Source: Gonatopus flavifemur
Lineage: Eukaryota; Arthropoda; Insecta; Hymenoptera; Dryinidae
Assembly (NCBI GenBank): GCA_018340375.1
Contig: JAFFJZ010000016.1
Span: 3,169,372-3,233,371 of the forward strand
Reading direction: 5' to 3'
DNA length: 64,000 bases
Both the position numbers and the translations under genes were made by a program. This document shows, piece after piece, positions 32,283 through 42,900 of the stretch. Within the stretch, counting starts at the first letter, position 1. Every line of letters begins with the position of its first letter. Under the pieces are notes generated by a model. That model made no database searches. It was not told the origin of the DNA and was given only the letters and a program-made list of their open reading frames with translations.

Positions 32283-34163
32283 CAGGGCCGGCTCGTCCAT
32301 ATAGGTAGTATAGGCGGCCGCCTAGGGCGGCAAGATTCAGGGGGCGGCAAAATTTGGAAAAACAACAAAATCCTAGAAATCATGAGTAAGAACCATACTG
32401 AACATACACATACACATGACACACAAAATACTTATTGGAAACATTCTCTGTCTTCCTAAGAATTCATGGTGGTTCAATTACTGAATAAGAATTACAATTT
32501 TCCTCTAAAAAAGAGATTTTCCTCTGAAAAAAGTGTTTTGCAAAAGTCTTTATGCATAAATTTCAGTACACATTTTACAAGAAATAAGTTATTTTTTAAT
32601 TCAGTTTCAGAATGGCATCAGAAAGATGATCTGGTGAATAATGATAATTAGGTGATGTATGCAACACATCAAATGTCGATTGAGTGAGAACCTAGTTATC
32701 ATCCGACAATAGCATTCAACATTGTCTCGCAGCAGTATTGGAAGCAGTATCCTAAACAGCACCGGAAACCAACGTATCAATGGTTTCACAGATATTCGTT
32801 TTCAAAAGTCCGTTTTCCAAACGTTTCGAGAACATTGGTTTATCATGTTGGAATACACGTTTCGATGACGTTTCTTACGTATGCTATGGTACGTTCTCAG
32901 AGGGTTGTCGAAACATCATATGAAAACCAAATATTTTATTCTCAACCTGAATCAATGTGTATTCATGTAAGTATTTATGGTGAATCGTAAGCAGAAATTC
33001 ATACCCTGCAAAAAATTTCCCGTAGGAAACGATAAAATTTTCCCTATGGATTTCAATGCGGTTCCTGAAACTGGAATTCCGAAGCTGTATCGTGAATTAT
33101 TTACGATAGAATTCTGTCGATTCTTATCGTATTCTATAGGATTTAAGAAAAATTCACGTGGTTCTAAAGTGAACTTCACATAGACAAAGTATTAATTATT
33201 TGGAGAATTATAACCTTTTTTTTGCGAATAATTCTTTTTTCTACTACAGGAATTTTACGATAGAACCAGGTACATTTCTCAAATCCTGTAGGATGCGATG
33301 AGAATCAATAGAATTCTATCGTAAACGCACGATACAGCATGGGGATTCCAATTTTAGGAACCGTATTGAAACTCGTAAGAAAAATTTTATCGTCTTCTAT
33401 GGGACATTTTTAGCAGAGTAGGACTTCGTGTTTTACTTATGAATATCCTGTTGAGGAATCCATGAAGTTGCATAATAAGAACATTTTTTTATGAACTGCA
33501 ATAAGATACCATTCAATTTTGAATCGCTTCATTGGAAATTTGTAATATGTGTTTTGTTTTTCCTCCATGCAAGATTCATAGGTTAACAAAAGACTATCGT
33601 ATTGTCGGTGCATTCATCTTTTGTTTTATTGTGTGTCGAAGTAATATTGCAGGGAGAACCGACGTCTACTCAGGGTTGATCAGCAATTTTTCATTTGAAC
33701 GAGTTTTCAAGTAAGGCAAGTTTTGATTATAATGAATTTTGAAGTATATTATGTGCGTGAGAATTAGAATATAATGAAGCGTACCACCAAAAAAAGTCGA
33801 AAGTTTTCAAAACGTGTCAATGGTGTGGATTTAAGTTCCAGAGAGTACGTGTTTTAAAATTTGTGGAAACCTGCATTTTTTATGTTACGTAAGACGTTCG
33901 GCAAATATCATTTGTGTGTGCTGAAATATTTCTTCAGAATGTTTCTGAAACATTCCATGAAAATATAGTACTTTATTCCTAATCTATACAAAATTTAATT
34001 CTTCTATTGTTCTATAGTTAACCAAATATCCTAATTTTCGTGTTCAATTGCGAATTTACGATGCGAATATACTATTCACTGTAATTGACAGGTTTTTTTA
34101 CAGGGTAGTGGGCGGCGTCTTGGGATTTCGCCTAGGGCGGCAAAATACCTAGGGCCGGCCCTG
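32283..34163. mobile_element. Non-autonomous hAT-type element with 8-bp target duplication
   Basis: The direct repeats CATATATG at 32275-32282 and 34164-34171 flank an 1881-bp element. Ends are CAGGGCCGGC and its inverse GCCGGCCCTG. A CGCCTAGGGCGGCAA motif lies near both ends in the same orientation. No transposase is encoded; short frames inside lack domains. Removing the element and one duplication restores the reading frame of the host transposase, so the boundaries are secure. Confidence 0.9.
33002..33420. mobile_element. MITE with about 40-bp inverted repeats, nested in the hAT element
   Basis: TACCCTGCAAAAAATTTCCC at the left and the inverse of TACTCTGCTAAAAATGTCCC at the right; the match continues through ACGATAAAATTTT. 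A TA at each edge fits a Tc1/mariner-type target site. This is the third level of nesting (CMC > hAT > MITE). Confidence 0.75.
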
Positions 34164-34298
34164 CATATATGGCGAGTTGTTTCTAATGATCAAGATACAA
34201 TTGTATCACTGCATGATGTATGTGAGAAATTGATGTTCATAGAAACAGAAAATGATTCATATGTATGTAAATTTCCAAACATTGTTGAAGCCCAATAA

Positions 34299-35843
34299 AA
34301 CAACACTCAATCAAAATAGTTTTGACAGAAATAATAGTTTGCAATTTTCTAATGTATCTTCTCTAGTGGAAATATTTTTCTGAAAAACTGAAAATCTCTT
34401 AAACTCTGTAAAACTCTGTAAATCAAACATCGAATAGCTGTTCTGACAAATTCTGACAAACTCTGAGAGACTCTGATATTTTCTGTAAATTGAAACAAGA
34501 AGATTTTCATTAGGGTGAAAATATCTCATAATATCAACTGTCAAAGGATTGAAAGAAATCATGAAAGATTAAGATATTAGAGCTACTTTGATAGTATTGT
34601 CAAAAATATCTTGTAGGAATGGATCATTAAACTCACACAAATTCATTAATATATTCGACAATGAGTTTTATTTTTTCCCAACTCGACACCCGATATTTTG
34701 TACAAAATAATTTCTAAATAATAGCTTGTGAGAGCGTCACATCAATTTAGAAAAATATTTAACAAATTTTACGGAATTGCATTGGAGAGGTATTTTTATG
34801 ATGACGAATCTTTAGCGTTATAACAATATTTTAATAACTATTAATGTACATTATACTTCTGAAAGCAACTATTGTAACACCATTTTGAATTTTAATCCAT
34901 GAATGCAACATTACAGTTATCCCTGCATGCTTTAGAATGTTTTTATATTCTTATTTTCATCTCATAATAATGTTTATTGATTCGTTGGAAAATCAAAACC
35001 AATTCTATAGGAAAATAAGAATACGTCTATTTTCAATTGTATTTGATTTTTAATATATATATGAGAATACGAATATCATCTTTCTATTCTACAAAAGGAA
35101 TAAAAATCTTAATTCATCATAGAAAGATTGGAAACATAGGAAATTTTTATTTTCAATTGCGCAATCCAATGTTGAATTCCTATTCTATTAGGAATTCCTA
35201 TTCTATTAGGAATTCGTTTTCAGAATTGAAAATTATTTTTTCGAATGTTGTTCATGACATTCATTAGCTAAGTTCGTTTACCGATGTCCCAAGTTACCCC
35301 AACTCGCTCCAAGTATTTTGGATTCGCTACTTCCAGTTTAAGCAACGAAATGATTGGTTTGGTACAAGTTGGAGCAACTCAGGGCACGTAGAACGAACGA
35401 ACCTATTCATAACATTGGAAGTGTATTCTGAATGAGATATTGAAAAAATTTGAAATGAATTCCAGATAAAGAATGGGAATTCAGTGGGAAATAGGTTAGA
35501 ATAGAAAAGAATAGGAATTAAAAAAATGAATTCCATAACTCCAGAATTCGAATTCATTTCCGTGGATTTCAATTCTTTCCTATTCTTCTCAATTCAATTT
35601 TTTTTACTGGGAACCTAAACTCCCTACGTGTGTAGTGCGGAAGAATCAACTGTGAGTCGGAAAAGAATCCTAAGTGATTGGAAACTCTCTACTTGTGTCA
35701 AATCTCGGTTCCTAAGTAGTCTAAACAGATCCTAAATAATTTGCAAACATTTACTTCAAAAATACTTGGGTTTCTTCAGATTTTTTAACCGGGGATATCA
35801 TTGGTTTTGAAGTTTATATATTTTATCACATCTTGCCTTCATA
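34299..35843. other. Spacer between the CMC transposase and gene B
   Basis: At 34370-34500 are CTCTGTAAAACTCTG / TCTGACAAACTCTGA iterations like those in the 37088-39124 block. At 35160-35220 the unit TATTAGGAATTCCTATTC is repeated. A CAATTTTTTTTACTGGG right end occurs at 35594-35610, with GAATTC-rich sequence before it. No gene seen. Confidence 0.4.
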
Positions 35844-35971
35844 AGGAGTAGACACATAAACTACGTAAACATAAACGTGAAAAACGGAAGACTGCGCAGA
35901 TCTTATATACGGTTCCTGCGCAGCCTTACGTTTTTCACGTTCACGTTTACGTAGTTTATGTGTCTACTCCT
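35844..35971. repeat. 128-bp hairpin
   Basis: AGGAGTAGACACATAAACTA at 35844 is inverted at the right end (35952-35971), and pairing continues through CGTAAAC, AACGTGAAAAACG and ACTGCGCAG to a small loop. This could be a small MITE or a hairpin-RNA source; no repeated copy was found in the window. Confidence 0.75.
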
Positions 35972-36729
35972 ATACTCAAATAAACGTGGAATTCAGTAAT
36001 CTTGAACTTAGATTGTGTTTACACGAGTTGTCAACAAAATTATTGTATACGCCACAGGGGTGACACCAATATAGGAAAAGTGGAAACAAACGCCAGACCA
36101 CACTGGGGGTAATTCCAACCAATGTCGAATCGAGGAAGTGTGAGTTCCAAAAGAAATGTCAACAGTACCCAATGAGATAATTTTTAACTTGAATCGCCAG
36201 ACAAAAACGGGATGTCGTGGTATGTCAATTCCATGGATTTTGTTGTCACCTTTTATACATTTGGTTTCACCAACGTGGTATACGCCGTTGATTATTCAAT
36301 TCTCTTAGATGAATCAATCATATTCTCAATTCTATGGGTATTGACCAATGAAATTCGCGTTTCCTGCCGATCCTGATTTGATCCACCATTTACAAGTGGA
36401 ACCAATCAAACATCAGATTCTGAATTAGCCAGAGTTCATAGGACTCTGCATTCCTTATCTATTCCCCCACATCTCCTTTTATTAGGGTGAATTCGCATAC
36501 ATCGGAATAGCTGCCGAAACGGAACGGTTTCCTGAAATCTAATTGCTTGAGAGCTAGAACTCCCTGCAAATCCCCGTTCCGTTCACTAGAAATTTCGGTC
36601 CATGTAAAATGACCCTTACGAAGAATCTGGAAAGTCCGTTGAACGACATTCAAATGTTTTTCAGTTATAAACTGATGTTATGGCGTAAAGTTGTTTGCGC
36701 AATCACGTGTGAAGAAACTCTTCAACATA
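35972..36729. other. Region upstream of gene B
   Basis: AT-rich, with CCAAT-like motifs (AACCAATG 36117, ACCAATCAA 36392). It would contain the gene B promoter. Nothing more specific can be supported. Confidence 0.3.
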
Positions 36730-36915
36730 ATGGCACAAAACATTGTATGTTTGGCTAAAAATCTTGCCACTGGTGCTGAGAAAACAATTAATGCAAATAA
36801 TGTTTTTGAAATAGTTGAGGACAATAAAAGAATTAAGTTTAACCCAGAAACTTTCAAATCTTATAAAAAATATGCTGTGATTGAAGGATCGAATGTCGTG
36901 CGACATATTGTATAC
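36730..36915 (+). CDS. Gene B first coding exon
   Basis: ATG at 36730 begins MAQNIVCLAKNLATGAEKTI. Length, charge pattern and the FNPETFKSYKKYAV core parallel gene A exon 1. The expected phase-1 donor position (after the G at 36916) reads GAATGG in place of GTATGG. A GT at 36910 is available but gives phase 0, which does not match the next exon. Confidence 0.5.
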
Positions 36916-39900
36916 GGAATGGCAGTTAATATATTTTCTCAACTTTTTTGTGTGTATATGTAATTTCACATTAAAACAGTATTCTTGGAATTAGTCTACT
37001 GACCGTGAATATTATATACTTCTCATCTCTCCAATGTTTCCACGTGACAATCTGTTCTTGATTCTGAATAGCTTCGACATAATTATGCCCGTATGGAAAT
37101 ATTTCGCTGAAAAATGTCTGTAAAACTATGAAAAATCTCTGAAAAACGTTGGATTCTCTCTGAGAATCTCTGAAATTTTGATGAAAAATCTAATATTTTT
37201 GGGACATTCTTTTACAGACTTTCTTCAGAATCTCACAGAGTTTTTTCATTCTTTTTCAGAGTAATAGTAACGAAATTGCACTCTGAAAAAACTCTGATAA
37301 AACTCTAATAAACTGTTGACATTTTTCTGATTATTGAGAAATCCTGAGATCCTATAAATACATTCATATGCTGTATTCAAATATCATGTGTGAAAAAGTG
37401 TTTGAAAATTTTTCAATTTTCTTCTGGAAGTCAGAAAAATGTCAGCAATCCATCAGAGTTTTGTCAAAGTTTTTTCAGAGCACAATTTCGTTTCTATTTC
37501 TCTGAAAAACTCTGGAAAAAGTCTGTAAAGAATGTCCCAAAAATATTAGATTTTTCATCGAAATTTCAGAGATTCTCAGAGTTTGTCAGAGTTTCTCAGA
37601 GAGGATTTAACGTTTTCAAGAGATTTTTCATAGTTTTGCAGACATTTTTCAGCGTAATATTTCCATACGGGTATCCAACGTCAAAAGAGTATTTAAAGAG
37701 AAGGAAATGTTGATTATTGAAAAAAATTGGAAATGAAACCACTCTTTTTTCAATATAAGAAATATAAACATTTTCACAAAGTTATTTTCTATTCCTGCAT
37801 ATATTGTCGAAACGTGTTTTGTTTATTATCGTGGGATGAGGATTTGGAATGCAATTGTAAATATCCAATCAACATTGATATTCATGGATTAGTCTTACAC
37901 AAATTGTGTATGACGTTGTACAAAACGAAGGAAATGTCATCAAGAAACGGAATATTTATGACTCTTAAGAGAACATGTGTACCCACACAGCACCAGCATG
38001 ATCCAAATGAATTCCCGTTATGTCAGTTCAGAAAGAATTCATAAAGCATTCTTGAGAATTCTTTTCGAATACCAGGGATTCATAAAGAATTCTTTCTTAA
38101 CTGACATAACGGGGACTCTTAAAAAATCGCACGATGAATTCATATAGAATTCTTGATGGATTCATCGGGACCACGGTGCTGTGGGGGTACATGTTTCGTA
38201 TATGTTATCATACATATATGGATATCTACAATGCTCATTCTACTTACACAGTGAAAAATTTTGTGTATTTTCAACACACGCGTATGCCCCAGGAGGTCCA
38301 CTCGCAATTTATGTTGAATATTAACATAAAAAATGCATCAAATCAACACAAAAATGTTGAATCAACACTAAAAATTTGTTAATTTGACAATTTTTTATGT
38401 TGTTTTCAACACAAACTCTCAGTGGACCTCCAGAAACACAAAATTTTTCCCTGTGTACACACATTAGTATAACCAATGTCTACAATGCTCATTCTACTCA
38501 CACACATTGGTATAACCAATGTCTACGGTGCTCATTCTACTTACACACATTAGTATAATTAGTAGAATGAGCATTGTAGGTGTCCATATATGTATGATAA
38601 CATATACGAAACATGTACACATGTTATCTTAAGAGTCATAAATATTCCGTTTCTTGATGACATTTCCTTCGTTTTGTACAACGTCATACACAATTTGTGT
38701 AAGACTGTATTCATGAATATCAATGTTGATTGGATATTTACAATTGCATTCCAAATCCTCATCCCACGATAATAAACAAAACACGTTTCCACAATATATG
38801 CAGGAATAGAAAATAACTTTGTGAAAATGTTTATATTTCTTATATTGAAAAAAGAGTGGTTTCATTTCCAATTTTTTTCAATAATCAACATTTCCTTCTC
38901 TTTAAATACTCTTTTGACATTGGACACCCGTATGGAAATATTCCGCTGAAAAATGTCTGCGAAACTATGAAAAATCTCTTGAAAACGTTAAATTCTCTCT
39001 GAGAAACTCTGACAAACTCTGAGAATCTCTGAAATTTCGATGAAAAATCTAATATTTTTGGGACATTCTTTACAGACTTTTTTCAGTTTCTCAGAGTTTT
39101 TTCTTTTTTTTTCGGAGAAATAGATTATCAAATGAATCGACAGAATCAGGTGGATCCATATTTTGCATAATTTCATCATGTATTCACTTTATAGAATCAG
39201 AATATGCTATTCATCAGTTAAAAAACCCTGAAACAAACAGTAGATGCCGAAATTTCAAACTTCCACCGCGTAAGTCGATAGGACCTGCAATAGAACCGCT
39301 TTCCAAATTCACTTTGATAGAAGAAACAGACAATGTTAAAAATGACGAGGTCTTCTATATTTCGTTTTTATATTATTAAACTCTCTATTGGATTCAATTA
39401 CCCAGTGAACACAATTACGTAAATGTTACATAAAAACTACATAACGTCAAGTAACTAGTTACGTAACGTGGAAGTCACATGTGACTCACAATTGCCTGCT
39501 CATTTACATAAACATGTGAGGATCAATGTTACATTGCAGTTACTTACATAAAGAATTAGGATCTTTACGTAACCAATATATAACTGCAATGTAATGCCGA
39601 TGGCAAAACGCTATATTCGGAAACGAAATTTTTATTACATGAAAATTCAATTTCCCTATGCTCTCAGCAAACACTGAACATAACATTGACGTAACTTTTA
39701 CGTGCCCAAGTACTCTGTTGATTTTACACTCTTATTTTGGTAACTCAAATACATAACTAATACATATCATCAACGTTCAAAATCATGTTTTTTTCAGGTC
39801 ACTCGCATGTGCAAATAGGACGTTACATAGAAATAAGAAATGGTGACTGAATATGAGCGTCAATTGTTATGTGATTATTATATCACATTCACATAACAGA

Positions 39901-42900
39901 CTTATGTAACTTGTGATTTCTGTGTTATGTAACATTGACATATGGTGTTCACTGGGGAATAGATCCATTGAAACAATAATATTTGATTGAAAATGCAATG
40001 ATTTGTTTTAGAATAAAAAAACAAATGCGAAAAAAGATAGGATTAGAGAACAAAACAAGGAAATTCTCAAAACATACAATTCAACAAAGAGCAAAATACT
40101 GGAAAGCCCAGAATCCGGCAGATCTTCAAGAAATGAAGAGATAATGGATTATGAAGAAGAATACAAGCAAAGTGATTCAGATATTGAACATGCTCGCCAT
40201 ACGGAGAAATCATCAATTCCTAATAATGGAATTCCGAATGGAAAGGTGAGATTATTGAGTCATTTTTCGTAATAGGGCATTGAAATTCCCCGCATAACAC
40301 ATCAGTTCGAAAAGAGTTCATAATGATTTTATTTGACAATGTGAGAATAAAAGATAAATACACTAAGAACTCTTTCTGAACTGCTGTCCTGTGTGGCTCT
40401 CTGGAATCCATACTTTCTAAGGGTGTGCGAGTATTGGATTTTCTGAGATCGGGTGATTTGTTGTGGGTGTCAGGTCGGAGACTCGACTATTGACTCGACC
40501 CGAAGTTTCCGAGTATATATATAACCGGATACAGTGACCGAATCCAGCATCCAGTATCCGGACCATCACTAGTAGTGATAAATATCCGACCCGAAGAAAA
40601 CCTGACACTTTCCTGGTGAAAGGGTCCAATAGAAACCGATAGAAAGCGATTCAAAATTAATCGGAATGAATAGGGTCAATCGGAGAGGCTCAACTACCGA
40701 TTCAAGATAAATAGGAATTAATTGGGACGTGGTATATATAGGATTGAACCGAGGATTTACCGATAGAAAAATATTTGTTTTATTGGAATTAATGTGACTT
40801 TCAGTGATCAAATGGTTTGTATGAGAGATATCTGATTGAGAGTTCGAAAATTTCTCCATTTCATGAGGCAAATGGTTTTTATTGGAAATTTCCATGACCT
40901 GAAGCTATTGGAACCGATCGTAAATGTTACGTAATGGGAAATTTAATCGGTTTTTATGGAGAATCTCCAATTCGATTAGAGTTCGTACAGATTTGATCGG
41001 TCTGTAGGTTTTAATCGGATTATTCTACTATCCGAATTCATGGGGGATAATAGGACCATTTACGGATCTGAAACTCGAATAGTATTGAATGAGAAATATC
41101 CAATTCGAATTCAGAATTCCTTTCAGCGGATTGGATCATCGGTTTTTATCAGAATTTTTGGTAATTTCGGTCTATCGGAACCAACGGGAAAATTGTACAA
41201 AATTCAAGACTTACTGGGTTTCTATCCAGAATATCCAATTCGATGTGAGTTTGTTTATTTTATTGGTCAATAGGTTTCAATTTGATTATTCGATCATCCC
41301 AAACTGAAAAAAAGTTGGGTACAGACAACGATGATATAGTTGATTCAACAGTACAATACGATTGGATATATCCAACTGAATCTGACTGTTGCCTCAACTA
41401 CATGCACTGTTGACTCAACTACATGCAGTTGGATCAACCATCATGGTGTCAAGTCAACGGTTATACTGTCAATCTGACCGTATATTCGTTGACTTGACTA
41501 TGATATTCAGTTACCCTAACAACAAAATATAATTGATTTTCGATGAAATTTTTTTTTCAGTGCAATTTATGGGAAATAAAAGGAATATTTACGGGATTGA
41601 ATATTCAATAGCATTGAATGAGAAACGTCCAATTCAATTTTAGACTTTATTCCACCGCATTAGCCCTGGTTAAAAAATCCGATATGATCCGATAGAAACC
41701 GATTCAAAATTAATCGGACTGGATAGGATCAATCGGAACAGTTCAATCACAGATTCAAAATCAGTAGGAGTTTATCGGAATCTCTTTTCTATTGGTTTCA
41801 ATCGGGGATTGACCAATTAAAAAATCTGTATTTTATGGGAATTAATCAGACTCCACATAATCTATTGGTCTGTGTAAGAGATATCTGATTGAATGATTGG
41901 AAGTTTCTCCATTCCATCAGGCAAACGGTTTTTATGGGAAGTTTCCACAATTTCATCCTATTGGAACTAATGGGAAAATTTGTGAAATTAAATGATGAAT
42001 GGGTTTCTTATAGTAAATTTCTGACTGCATTCAAGGATGTATCGATTTCATTGATCAATGGGTTTCAATTGGATTATTCCAACATTCAAATTTATTGGGA
42101 ATAATAGGCCAGTTTACAGATTCCAGAGTCCTATAGGTATGTACCGGCAATAACCGATTCAGTTTTAAAATTTCTTTCATTGCATCGGATCATTGGTTTT
42201 TATCGGAATTCCTGGTGACCTCGATGTATTGGAACTAATGGGAAAAATGCTGAAATAGGAAACTATAACCATAGAATACCAAGAGAATCCAATTAGAAAA
42301 TATTTCATTGGTATCAATCGGAATTTTTATCAGTGATAGAATATGCATTGGATCCCATTGAAAAATATGTTACTGGTACCAATTACAATTGTGATGATTA
42401 ATCAAATGCCGATTAAATCAAATTCAAAAATATTTTGTCCGTACGAATTGGAATTTTTATTATTGATAAAATACCTATTGGATGCCATTGTATGATATTT
42501 GACTGGTATCAAATAAAATTTTCGTGATTAATAAAGTACCGATTCAATCCAATTAAAGAATATTTTCTCGGTATCATTTGGAATTTTCGTGATTGATGAA
42601 ATACCCATTGAATTCCATTGAAAAGTATTTCACTGATATCAATTAAAATTTCAATAATCAATACAGTCTCGATTTAATCGAATGAAAAATGTTTTCTTGG
42701 TATCAATAGGAATTCTTATTATTGATAAAATACCTATTGGATCCCATTGGAAAATATTTGACTCGTATCAATTAGAATTTTCATAATTGATAAAATACCG
42801 ATTAAATCCAATTGAAAAATATTGTATTGATATCAATTGGAATTTTTCATCCATCATAAAATACCGATTGAATCCAAGTGGAAAATATTTTCTTTGTCTT

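Larger units (their letters stand above)
29940..34298 (+). pseudogene. CMC/EnSpm-like transposase, disrupted
   Basis: A transposase-like gene with a possible acceptor (TTTTTTTTTGCAG) at 29939. In order: an acidic N-terminal region; a zinc-ribbon-like pair (YCTKC ... LCDHC, near residue 190-220); a core with CVDSKARPVFQN and YNGFYGCSYCY; then RHQWKATEWKAW and a C-terminal LHSLLHVVDSVRKSGPLW segment. This order matches animal transposases of the Transposase_21 / CMC type. Three lesions: a frameshift near 31170-31183, probably a 2-nt deletion just before the conserved RYPF motif; an in-frame TGA at 31540-31542; and a hAT insertion at 32283-34163 inside a His-Ile-Trp stretch. The frame resumes exactly after the second target duplication and ends at TAA (34296-34298), overlapped by AATAAA. 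The first exon and the TIRs were not found. Confidence 0.7.
37088..39124. mobile_element. Nested palindromic block in gene B intron 1 (CTCTGA family)
   Basis: A foldback element 37088-37671 has ends CCCGTATGGAAATATTTCGC and its inverse, and a body of CTCTGAGAATCTCTG / TCAGAGTTT iterations. A larger inverted repeat pairs about 37494-37985 with 38622-39124 and contains that element's right half. The centre holds two further MITEs. Most short frames on both strands here come from these palindromes. Confidence 0.65.
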
